Shown: positions 17,401 through 24,036 of the stretch, in pieces
Layout of the letters: the number at the start of each line of letters is the position of its first letter
Position numbering within the stretch: position 1 is the first letter of the stretch
Source of the DNA: an uncultured Acidobacteriota bacterium
GTDB taxonomy: Bacteria; Acidobacteriota; Terriglobia; Bryobacterales; Bryobacteraceae
Length of the DNA stretch: 43,281 bases
Direction of reading: 5' to 3'
Assembly (NCBI GenBank): GCA_902825945.1
Contig: CADECY010000082.1
Span: 1 to 43,281 of the forward strand
The notes under the pieces: model-generated
What the model saw: only the letters and a program-made list of their open reading frames with translations
Database searches by the model: none
Told to the model about the DNA's origin: nothing
Position numbers and translations under genes: made by a program

Positions 17401-17751
17401 GAGATCTCCGACTGTCAACACGACATCGATCCGCAGCGTCTGGCGGGTCTCCAGCACGATCCGGGCCTGCCGGTGGGTGCGAAACCCGGCAAGTTCGACT
17501 GCCACGGTATACGTGCCATCGGGGATCTTGTCAACCTCATAGTATCCACGCACGTCGGTCGACGCTGACGCCGAGAACCCCGTACCTTCGTTTCGGGCGG
17601 TCGCTTTGGCGCCCACCACGGCGGCGCCAGAAGGATCGGTCACCGTACCGACGATTTTCGACAGCGGCGATTGCGCCCAACCAAGCGAAGAGCACGACAT
17701 CAGTGCGCCAAGGATGAAACATCTCTTTCTCGACACGGGTACACCTCTCAT
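14431..17751 (-). CDS. TonB-dependent receptor, Oar-like, with carboxypeptidase-regulatory domain (1106 aa)
   Basis: A signal peptide (RKRCFILGALMSCSSLGWAQ) is followed by a CarboxypepD_reg beta-sandwich at about residues 33-115 (IVGTVTDPSGAAVVGAKA, then GYYEVDKIPDGTYTV). Next come a plug domain and a long outer-membrane barrel ending in RTVRIEAKIEF, with the C-terminal Phe expected for BAM-dependent insertion. Such receptors import large substrates, commonly glycans, across the outer membrane. The open frame reaches 17787, but that ATG overlaps the promoter -10. The start is therefore 17751, or GTG at 17736, which has AGAGGTG just upstream. It heads the 17751-7258 part of the minus-strand locus, and the AbgT gene follows after 7 nt. 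Confidence 0.9.
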   Translation of the reverse strand: MRGVPVSRKRCFILGALMSCSSLGWAQSPLSKIVGTVTDPSGAAVVGAKATARNEGTGFSASASTDVRGYYEVDKIPDGTYTVAVELAGFRTHRQARIVLETRQTLRIDVVLTVGDLSQQVEVTGQAPVVTTDSGQVSSGHFNRKAINNNYLPQISNVYVATAGALSPSFQGFQGVGTTAAQNKTTVDGVEMNNFFLNVETLQEVKVLTSGNSAEYATPMVMDFATQSGTNSIHAKFLMQLGNPAMNALGPNNRVRGPGYPTNRDQLWSVSGPVRIPGIYNGKDKTFFYVDRYWLNQVTYVQGGSPTTIAPERIRAGDFSFLSASRFRTGTLMDPSTGTPFPGNRIPASAISGVSANFMKLLPATNFPSQNPANDGPNFLLGLGTPTGSSTGSNFSVKIDHQITSKDRIGWASTWRRAYSTSDRSGYNFWWLGNNWPSNSQRVYWTRVIRPNMVNEFRAGIERKDEFEATDPNTPFPSGFSTQYKGNGLTLLRGLGFTWLPSLDPTTSASLPVINIPGFSTGFDFGFTGGYDYRVDTRNITDNLSWVKGAHSFKMGGDLRPAYNQTIKWGQATAGRFDFTGRFSGHPYGDFLLGVPDNAARAGVTPRPYREQIWGGVYFQDNWRVTQRLNLELGLRFEHNGLAYEKNNMMSNFDPATGSLVVPVEATRALISPAFPSSIPIKTAAEAGFPLRLRNRPQFHWFPRLGFAYRPGFVSKSVVRGSFGFFSVPPSWEAGGGACCAQDGSAMATRVPFALDEAFSNSYSGGRPAFSFPFPFPQAFGATGQTALGVDKNFPFGYTANWNLTVEKEVLADTALRVSYLGVKGTNLPYQSYISPAIGQGALYPRFSRVTMVSAGGNLSYQGMEASLKRRFSAGMQFEVFYSWGHKLGLPSVLRPWRETDFGDYIEDARNRERDYGRQPDWADQRFSISHVVELPFGRGRRFLSSIPRAANYAIGGWALSGWWWFDTWKPITPVVAGQDPLGLGRNIRASVVPGCNPNIAPTLGAIYNTACFTRPTAGQYGDAAYNVILPKSWVGLGQNNVALYKDIPLLFTESAMLRIGGKFVNLFNHPWLTQAGGSNIITGGTAGRGAMTGARTVRIEAKIEF

Positions 17752-17778
17752 TTGCAAGCCGGATTCTGTCTTGCTTAA

Positions 17779-17806
17779 TGTATACACTGCGCCGTGATGT
17801 TGTCAA
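17779..17806 (-). promoter_or_regulatory. Sigma70-type promoter of the TonB receptor, overlapping a TGTATACA palindrome
   Basis: On the minus strand, TTGACA at 17806-17801, a 16-nt spacer and TATACA at 17784-17779. The start point should fall near 17772, giving a leader of about 20 nt before ATG 17751. The -10 lies within the palindrome TGTATACA (17779-17786). The same 8-mer occurs upstream of the broken receptor at 29490. This placement would suit a repressor-bound operator of the GntR/FadR type (consensus TNGTNNNACNA), although no regulator gene of that class is visible in the window. Confidence 0.7.
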
Positions 17807-17842
17807 TCCCCTGGCCAAAGCTGCCGCTCGGGCGGAAGGCAC

Positions 17843-19342
17843 TCAGGCTGATTTCGCGCGGAATGAGTACAACCGCGAGTCCTTCAGCAGAAACACCAAC
17901 CGGATGCGCCGGCCTGCGAGTTCGCGAAGGGACCGGTCATTCGCCCACCGTACGGGGCGCTCTTCCTCCGACCATGGAAATGGATGCACGCGGTTGAACT
18001 TCGCGCGCTGATCGCCGGAAAAGCCCGGAATCGGGTTGCCCCCTTCGTCATGAGCCTCGATCTCGATCGACCCGCCACCGGCGTTGTAGAAACCTTGTTG
18101 GTAACGCGTGTAGTTGCAGTTGACGATCAGCTCACCGCCCGGCCACGTCATCGGCTTGGTGACCAACTGGCCTTCTTTGAAGTCGGCTCGGATAGCGGCG
18201 AAGCGTCCGTCCGTGATCACCGCCATTCCCACCGCGCCGTACGTCTGTCCGAGTTCCTGGCCGTGGGCGCGGCTGCGTCCGCCGAAATAGAAGCGGAGCA
18301 TGTTGCCCACCCGAATCGGCGCGGTGTTCACCGTGCTGTTCCAACGTTCGTTCCACGGATACTTCGGCGAAATGAGGGGCTTGCGTACGGCCGGGCGATG
18401 CCAGGTGCCACCGTCGTGGCTCCACGCAGGCTGGATCTCGAAGACGTCCGGATTGCCCATCCATCGTTCGACCAACCCCAGATACATGTCGCCGTAAGGA
18501 AATCCGGTGAAGCCGTACAGTTCGGTGTTTGGATCGTCCTGCAGATCCGGCCGGATGATCGGTTCGGGTTCCGTCCAGTTGATGAAGTCGTCGCTTTCGC
18601 TGCGCCAGATGCTGCGCGCGCGATGGCGCTGCAGCATGAACTTGTGGCGTAGGTAGGCGACGAACTTCCCGCGATGGTCGCGCGTACCCATGAGGTTGGT
18701 CTGGTCACCGCTCATGGTCAGCACCGGTTCGGGCCGCATGTTCCACTCGATCCCGTCTTTGCTGAATCCGACGTACGTTCCTGCCGGCTTTCCACCGCCG
18801 GCGGCATAGAACATGAACTTGAAGGGAAGATTGGCATCGGCGGCGTCATGGCAGACAGTGCACGCGGTGAAGGACTGCTCGCCCGGCGGCATCCACAGGA
18901 TGTTGTTCGCTTTGTTGCCAGCATATTCATGGAGCCCCAGATTGGGCCGCTCCCAGCGCATCCCATCGCGGCTGACGGCCATGCACAGCCGCATCGGATC
19001 GGGGCGGTTGTAGGTCATGTAGTAGAGCCGCCACTCGTTGCCCACGCGATGGACCGATCCGCCTGCAATCACGATCTGATAGCCTTCCCATGGCGTTTCC
19101 GGCTTCAGCATCGGTTCTGGAAAGATCTCCGCCGCCTCCCATGACCGCTCCAGGCGGTACGTCTCTTCGATCCATGTTTCGTCGAGGAAGAGCTGGCTTT
19201 GGTGAAGATTCTTGCGCGAAGTATCAGCGGCAAATCCTTTGCCCTGCGTGATCCTGGTGACGGGAGCGGCCACTAGTGCCGAGGTGGCGGCGGCTCCGCC
19301 GAGGAACGTCCTGCGGGTCGTCGTAAATCTGTGTTGGCGCAC
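17843..19342 (-). CDS. Tat-exported five-bladed beta-propeller, GH43/GH32-like protein (499 aa)
   Basis: The leader TTTRRTFLGGAAATSALV is a twin-arginine signal. The mature protein shows blade-like repeats typical of glycosidase propellers: GGSVHRVGNEWRLYYMTY, MAVSRDGMRWERPNLGL, FMFYAAGGGKPAGTYVGFSK, IWRSESDDFINWTEPEP. A C-terminal beta region contains SIEIEAHDEGGNPIPGFSG. Family proteins are known from Planctomycetes and Acidobacteria and are usually annotated as glycosyl hydrolases or hypothetical proteins. The catalytic residues are not certain. The start is GTG at 19342, just downstream of a good promoter, leaving essentially no 5' leader. It lies 37 nt upstream of the receptor's -35 and 50 nt downstream of the next gene, so it can be its own transcription unit or a readthrough product. 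Confidence 0.72.
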   Translation of the reverse strand: MRQHRFTTTRRTFLGGAAATSALVAAPVTRITQGKGFAADTSRKNLHQSQLFLDETWIEETYRLERSWEAAEIFPEPMLKPETPWEGYQIVIAGGSVHRVGNEWRLYYMTYNRPDPMRLCMAVSRDGMRWERPNLGLHEYAGNKANNILWMPPGEQSFTACTVCHDAADANLPFKFMFYAAGGGKPAGTYVGFSKDGIEWNMRPEPVLTMSGDQTNLMGTRDHRGKFVAYLRHKFMLQRHRARSIWRSESDDFINWTEPEPIIRPDLQDDPNTELYGFTGFPYGDMYLGLVERWMGNPDVFEIQPAWSHDGGTWHRPAVRKPLISPKYPWNERWNSTVNTAPIRVGNMLRFYFGGRSRAHGQELGQTYGAVGMAVITDGRFAAIRADFKEGQLVTKPMTWPGGELIVNCNYTRYQQGFYNAGGGSIEIEAHDEGGNPIPGFSGDQRAKFNRVHPFPWSEEERPVRWANDRSLRELAGRRIRLVFLLKDSRLYSFRAKSA

Positions 19343-19348
19343 GGAAAG

Positions 19349-19377
19349 ACGATACCCGGCGCGGCCGCCGGAGTCAA
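19349..19377 (-). promoter_or_regulatory. Promoter producing a leaderless mRNA for the propeller gene
   Basis: TTGACT (19377-19372), a spacer of exactly 17 nt, then TATCGT (19354-19349) on the minus strand. Only six nucleotides separate the -10 from the GTG at 19342, so transcription should begin at the start codon itself. There is no ribosome-binding site in between. Confidence 0.6.
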
Positions 19378-19392
19378 CCGCCCGAGGACTGC

Positions 19393-20565
19393 CTACCGGA
19401 ACCAGTCGTAGTTCAGTCCAAGCGACCGGCCGGCCAGCGGCAGTTCAACTTTGGCGCCGCCGCGCCGGGACGATTCCTTCATCGCGATCTCGACTTCCAT
19501 CGCCATCGCGACCCGGCGGCCGGAGTTCTTCGGCTCGTCCATCCGCCCATCCATGCAAGCGATCACGTCATCGATCGTGTACACCGCATGATAAGGCGGC
19601 ACGAATTGCGGATCGGGCCACGGAGTTTCGACGCGCTGCCGTCCGGCGGGAGTATCGAGTTCCACCTGCAGGGTCCAGTGGTAGTGATCGAACGTGATCT
19701 CGCCCTTGGTGCCGCTGAGCCTGACTGAGGGTGCGCCGTGCCGAAAATGAATCACCAGGCCTTCGCGCGTGACCGCCAAGCCCTGGCCCGGGAACTCGTC
19801 GCTGCCGCTCTCCCGCCTTGGCTTGTCGCCGGTGCCCGCGACCCATGCGATCGCCCCATCGACGAAGTAGGCCCAGTTCTGGTGTTGCGCCCCGACACCC
19901 TTGGTCTCGATCGAAACCAACTCTCCGATCACACCGTCCCGAACCAGTTGCTTGGCCCGGCCGAACGATGGATGCGTTGTCGTGATCGCTCCGGCGCTCA
20001 GCGGAATCTTGCGGTCCGCGCAGGCCTTGACCATCGCGTCGGCTTCGGCGAGCGTGTGACACATCGGTTTTTCGGCCACGATTCCCTTGGCGCCCATCTC
20101 CGCGGCCTTGACGGTGAGGAACGAGCGGCCTTTCGTGTTCGTGCAAACGGCCACGATGTCGAGTTGTTCTTTCCTCATCATCTCGAGCGCGTCGGTGTAG
20201 AGAGCCTTCAAACCGAAGCGCTCCCCGAATACGGCGAGCCGCTTCGGATCGCGCTCCGCGCCGGCCACGAGTTCCACGTCGGGCCGATCGGCCAGCGCCA
20301 CCGAATACGACTGCGGGAGCCCTTCTTCGCCGGGATGATCGTGGTGGTAACGGCGCCGCTTCATATCGAGTTCGGGTGTCGGGCGGTTGATGTCGTCCAC
20401 GCTGAACTTGTCGCCCGCGCGCTCGGCGAGATCGTAGAGCAGCCCTGTCCATCCGAGTCCGATGACTCCGGCCCGATACTTCTTCTTTCCCGCCGCCGGT
20501 TGTGTTTGCGCCGCGGCCGCGCCCGGCAGCATGGCTGCCCCCGCGAAGAAATTGCGTCTGTTCAT
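19393..20565 (-). CDS. Exported Gfo/Idh/MocA-family oxidoreductase (390 aa)
   Basis: A Rossmann motif AGVIGLGWTGLLYD (near residues 32-45), IVAVCTNTKG and a canonical AEKP, followed by the family's substrate domain with YHWTLQVELDTP and a C-terminal LPLAGRSLGLNYDWF. An insertion of about 40 residues after the first helix (rich in His/Arg, near RRRYHHDHPGEEG) separates it from the protein at 8100-9323. The N-terminus NRRNFFAGAAMLPGAAAA is a short twin-arginine leader. The start at 20565 has GGAG about 9 nt upstream; a longer frame exists but lies in the preceding gene. It is predicted to be an extracytoplasmic NAD(P)-linked sugar oxidoreductase. It follows the paralogue-2 hydrolase gene by 19 nt, so the two are likely cotranscribed. 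Confidence 0.83.
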   Translation of the reverse strand: MNRRNFFAGAAMLPGAAAAQTQPAAGKKKYRAGVIGLGWTGLLYDLAERAGDKFSVDDINRPTPELDMKRRRYHHDHPGEEGLPQSYSVALADRPDVELVAGAERDPKRLAVFGERFGLKALYTDALEMMRKEQLDIVAVCTNTKGRSFLTVKAAEMGAKGIVAEKPMCHTLAEADAMVKACADRKIPLSAGAITTTHPSFGRAKQLVRDGVIGELVSIETKGVGAQHQNWAYFVDGAIAWVAGTGDKPRRESGSDEFPGQGLAVTREGLVIHFRHGAPSVRLSGTKGEITFDHYHWTLQVELDTPAGRQRVETPWPDPQFVPPYHAVYTIDDVIACMDGRMDEPKNSGRRVAMAMEVEIAMKESSRRGGAKVELPLAGRSLGLNYDWFR

Positions 20566-20584
20566 GAAGCAGGCTCCGTTCGGA

Positions 20585-22279
20585 TCAATTGGGCGAACTT
20601 CCCTGCGCCGGGCCGAGATCGGGGTCCTGGCCGCGATGGAAATTCTTGCCCATCTTGTATTTGATTTCCAGCTCCACATCGCGCAGCGAGATTTCGGGAA
20701 TCAGATCCGGATCGCGCCGTGTGAGCGTGACGTCGAACCTGTTGCCGCCCGTTTCGGGCCAGTGGGCTTCGTCGAGCCGCCAGATGTACCAATAGCCGTT
20801 CACGCGATAACGTGGCGCCGACATCTTGTAGGTCTCGTTGATTCGCCGGTGCCCTTCGGGAGGCAGCACGTTGCCGTTGAACCGGAACTCGTAGCGATCG
20901 AGTTCGGTCGTATTGGTCAACCGGACCCGCAGCAGAACTTCGTGAACGCGTCCAACCTTCGCCCACCGTTTCAAGTCGTCGGAAACGGGGAACATTACGG
21001 ACGCCGTCCGGCCCTCGGCCAAGGTCTTCGGCAGTTGCACGGACATGCCGGGCTCGAGGCCATCGGCCAAATCCGGATACCGGTAAGAAACCGTTGGCAG
21101 CGAGTAGAACTTGTCCTTCGGAGCCATGATGTCGGCATGAGGCAACTCCCGGAGGATCTCGTAGAACGGCGCCTGATAAGGCCAGCGGTTGAACCAGTGC
21201 GCCAGATAGAGACCGTCGGCGCCCTGCGCCCAATAATTGCAGGCCGCCGCGCGAACCATCTCGATCGGCGCGGTCTGCACGCGATCGGAGTCCACGTCAC
21301 TTTGCAGCGCCGGGTGGATTCGCGTGCCGGTTCCCTTGGCGGCCTCCACGAACGCACGAACGTCGAACGCCGGATCGATGCGCTCCGGCCCACCGAAGAT
21401 CTGCGGAACCACCACCTCGACGATTTTGCGCCGCATCCACTCGCGCACGTCGAGCCCGATCGACCAGCAGCCCTCGAGACTGCCGGGCACGCGCACCACC
21501 AACTCGCGTCCGGCACCGCTGGCGATCACGGCGCGGTAGATCCCGGCGATCCACTCGGTCATCATCTTGCGTCCTTCATCGAGTTCGTCCGGACGGAAAT
21601 ACCGGGATCCATAGTTGAGCTGCAGTTCGAAGCCGTCGACGGGGTAGCGCTTCAGGGTCTCGTCGATCAACGCGAACCTTTCTCGGCGCACCTCAGGCTG
21701 GTTGTAGTCCGCCAGTTGCAGCGCGCTTTTCGGAAAGGACGGATCGATGCCCCCGCGCGCCCCGATTTCGAGGTGGCGGTTCCGGAGCCGGAAGTTCGAC
21801 GTTCGCGTGTCCTCTTCGCTGCCGGAACCCAGTTGCATGAGCAGAGTGGGATAGACGAGCATGCCCTTCTGATGGGCACGTTCACAGACGACTCGCAGCG
21901 GATCATGCCCGGCATCGATCATCATCCGGGCGTTCTGATGCGCGCGGCGGAAGATTGGGTGGGGCCACTTGTTGACGCGATGCCCCCAGAGCTCGCCAAC
22001 CTTGGTGTCATGCAGCACCGTGCGTCCGTCGCCCAAGCCGAACATGATCGCCTGCACGGGAGTGCCAGCCAGTTCGTCGACGGCCGATTCGTACTCCTCC
22101 TTCTGCATCGGTGGCTCGTACATGTAGATCAGCGGATGGCGCCCATCGTGGTAGAACATGATCCGCGGCCGGACCTTGGGCCCGGCCGGCGGGGCTTGCG
22201 CTTGCACCGCGCAGTCCGCCGCGCTTCCCAACGCCACCACTCCACCGGTCGAACTCGTGAGAAAATTCCGCCGCTTCAT
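20585..22279 (-). CDS. Tat-exported TIM-barrel hydrolase-like protein, paralogue 2 (564 aa)
   Basis: MKRRNFLTSSTGGVVALG is a twin-arginine leader. Landmarks matching the family of 9329-10783: RIMFYHDGRHPLIYMYEPPM, MMIDAGHDPLRVVCERAHQ, VDGFELQLNYGSRYF, NYWAQGADGLYLAHWF, and the closing beta-domain ISLRDVELEIKYK. It is longer than paralogue 1 by about 80 residues, from insertions in the barrel loops and the C-terminal region. In the barrel-strand motif GIELD of the other copies, this protein has GFELQ, so the second acidic residue is replaced by Gln, which could mean a different substrate or mechanism. The start at 22279 is fixed by AAAGGAGA 8 nt upstream. It lies 52 nt downstream of paralogue 3. 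Confidence 0.72.
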   Translation of the reverse strand: MKRRNFLTSSTGGVVALGSAADCAVQAQAPPAGPKVRPRIMFYHDGRHPLIYMYEPPMQKEEYESAVDELAGTPVQAIMFGLGDGRTVLHDTKVGELWGHRVNKWPHPIFRRAHQNARMMIDAGHDPLRVVCERAHQKGMLVYPTLLMQLGSGSEEDTRTSNFRLRNRHLEIGARGGIDPSFPKSALQLADYNQPEVRRERFALIDETLKRYPVDGFELQLNYGSRYFRPDELDEGRKMMTEWIAGIYRAVIASGAGRELVVRVPGSLEGCWSIGLDVREWMRRKIVEVVVPQIFGGPERIDPAFDVRAFVEAAKGTGTRIHPALQSDVDSDRVQTAPIEMVRAAACNYWAQGADGLYLAHWFNRWPYQAPFYEILRELPHADIMAPKDKFYSLPTVSYRYPDLADGLEPGMSVQLPKTLAEGRTASVMFPVSDDLKRWAKVGRVHEVLLRVRLTNTTELDRYEFRFNGNVLPPEGHRRINETYKMSAPRYRVNGYWYIWRLDEAHWPETGGNRFDVTLTRRDPDLIPEISLRDVELEIKYKMGKNFHRGQDPDLGPAQGSSPN

Positions 22280-22331
22280 CGCTTGCGTCTCCTTTGGCAC
22301 AGGCATCGTTTTACCCGCCGATAGCGCCTGC

Positions 22332-23963
22332 CTACGAATACCGCACGTGGATTTCGACGTGCCGCACGACGAGCGGCACGCGAACACGCGGATGCCGCTC
22401 GAGCAGCACCGCCTTCACCGTATGCACGGCCGCGAGCGCGGCTTTGGCGGGCAGCTTCCACACGAGCCACGCGGATTCGGCCACATCGGCGGGAGAGTCC
22501 TCACCACCGGTCGCGTACTTCACCGTTGGTGCGCCCAACTCGGTGCCGTTCAAAGTGAACTTCACTTTGTCGTCTGGCGTAAGGTGATCAACCTCGATCT
22601 GCAATTCGACCGACGTGGCGTTGGCTTCCGGCTCGAACACGCGGACATGAAACTCCGGGCCATCTCCGGTCAGAGTTCTCAGCAGTTCGACGGGCGTTTC
22701 GCCGTGGATCCTGTCGTTGAGGTCGGCGCCGCCCCATTGACCGTCTTCCGCTCCCACGTGGCGATGCAGGCTCATGTATGCCTTGTTCGTTTTCCGCAGA
22801 GTCTCCTTGGACCCGATCGTGGTGAGCAAAGGGCGACGCCCGCGCTCGTTGGCGTGCCAGTTGAAGACGTACATGCCGTCGGCGCCGCGCGCCCAGAATC
22901 CTTGGGCGGCGGCCCGCACCCAAGCGTGATTCCAGTCAGCGGTCAGTCCACTGTGTTGGCCCCAGAACCCTCCGTCGAATCCTGGGTAAAAGCGGATCGG
23001 CGTTCCCCGCAAGAGAGTTCGGAACTCCTCGACGCCGGTACCCGGATCGGTTCCGGCGCCGCCGCCGGCGATCACCAGGTCGCAGAGACCCTCCCTGACC
23101 CAAAGTGGCAGATCGTAGCCAATGCGCCTGCACGATTCGAGCGTCGTGGCCACCCGAACCGCGAGGTAAAATGGGCGCCTGCGCTCGCGCCCGATCTGAT
23201 TCGTCATGCGGCGAATCGCACGCTGCAAATCGGTCAGTGTGTAGCGGAGGCGTTCCGCGTCGGCGATCGGGAGATGAAACGCATGACGCTGCCAGTCGAG
23301 TTCGATCCCGTCCCAATCGGCCAGCTTGGCAACCTCGGTGACATGTTGAAGGCGATGCTCGCGGACTTCGGGCACGGCGAAGTTCCAACTTGCGGCAAAC
23401 CATTTCGGGGTGTTCTTGGCTCCCAGACACCATTCGGGATGTTGCTTGCGCAGCCGCGTGAGTCCGGACATCACCGTGTCGCGCATCTCCGAGGGCTGGA
23501 GCCCGTCGAAGTGGTTGTCGTTCATTCGGACCGAAGCCCAAACCGAAATCCCCAGTTCCCGGCCCCGGCGGACCATGGCACCGTAGGGATCTTCGCCCCG
23601 GTCGTACATGGCGCGGATGCCCTCGTTGTGGCGCATCGATCCCGCCGAGTCATAGCGGCGGTCTTCGGGCTCGCCCGTGAACTCCATCCGCGTCGGACGC
23701 CACTTGGCCTCGTGTTCGCCGGTGCACCAGAAATGCGCGTCCACCTGTGTGTTCTTCATCGGCGCGAAGGTCTTGTCGAGAAACTGATCGAGAGTCTGCG
23801 GATACTCCGAATATCCGTGCGGCGCGCCGTCCCAGTTGTAGATGATGCGATAGGCGGGCACCCGTGACACGGCCGGGGCCGCGGAATCCTGCGCCGCCAT
23901 CAGCGCCGAAGCACCGAGGCTCGCGCCGAGAACGGCGCGCCGGGTGGTGTCGTGGGAACTCAT
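22332..23963 (-). CDS. Tat-exported TIM-barrel hydrolase-like protein, paralogue 3 (543 aa)
   Basis: MSSHDTTRRAVLGASLGASA is a twin-arginine leader. This is the most divergent of the four paralogues but keeps the order of landmarks: YRIIYNWDGAPHGYSEYP, AMYDRGEDPYGAMVRRG, WDGIELDWQRHAFHL (acidic barrel strand), GFWARGADGMYVFNWHA, and RHVEIHVRYS at the C-terminus. A Trp-rich insertion (HPEWCLGAKNTPKWFAASW) is specific to it and may line the substrate site. It resembles barrel proteins labelled glycosyl-hydrolase-like. The start at 23963 has GGAG 5 nt upstream. A weak promoter lies in the 73-nt gap after the 836-aa gene. Confidence 0.7.
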   Translation of the reverse strand: MSSHDTTRRAVLGASLGASALMAAQDSAAPAVSRVPAYRIIYNWDGAPHGYSEYPQTLDQFLDKTFAPMKNTQVDAHFWCTGEHEAKWRPTRMEFTGEPEDRRYDSAGSMRHNEGIRAMYDRGEDPYGAMVRRGRELGISVWASVRMNDNHFDGLQPSEMRDTVMSGLTRLRKQHPEWCLGAKNTPKWFAASWNFAVPEVREHRLQHVTEVAKLADWDGIELDWQRHAFHLPIADAERLRYTLTDLQRAIRRMTNQIGRERRRPFYLAVRVATTLESCRRIGYDLPLWVREGLCDLVIAGGGAGTDPGTGVEEFRTLLRGTPIRFYPGFDGGFWGQHSGLTADWNHAWVRAAAQGFWARGADGMYVFNWHANERGRRPLLTTIGSKETLRKTNKAYMSLHRHVGAEDGQWGGADLNDRIHGETPVELLRTLTGDGPEFHVRVFEPEANATSVELQIEVDHLTPDDKVKFTLNGTELGAPTVKYATGGEDSPADVAESAWLVWKLPAKAALAAVHTVKAVLLERHPRVRVPLVVRHVEIHVRYS

Positions 23964-23972
23964 GGATGCTCC

Positions 23973-24000
23973 ATTATGCCAAAGAGCCGAACCCGTTCAG
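23973..24000 (-). promoter_or_regulatory. Weak candidate promoter upstream of paralogue 3
   Basis: CATAAT (23978-23973) resembles a -10 and CTGAAC (24000-23995) lies 16 nt upstream as a poor -35. The -10 ends 9 nt before the ATG at 23963, so the transcript would be almost leaderless, yet a GGAG is also present between them. GTATAC at 24005-24010 is a core match to the receptor palindrome but lacks its flanks. Confidence 0.35.
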
Positions 24001-24036
24001 CGAGATGTATACGGGATCGGAGACATTTTGTCCCGC

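Noticed and set aside
20462..23867. Two long plus-strand frames (620 and 569 codons) opposite the TIM-barrel genes
   Set aside because: Both are antisense to genes with clear leaders and conserved motifs.
24005..24010. GTATAC upstream of paralogue 3 as a third operator
   Set aside because: Only the 6-bp core matches, which is expected several times by chance in this window; the flanks differ.
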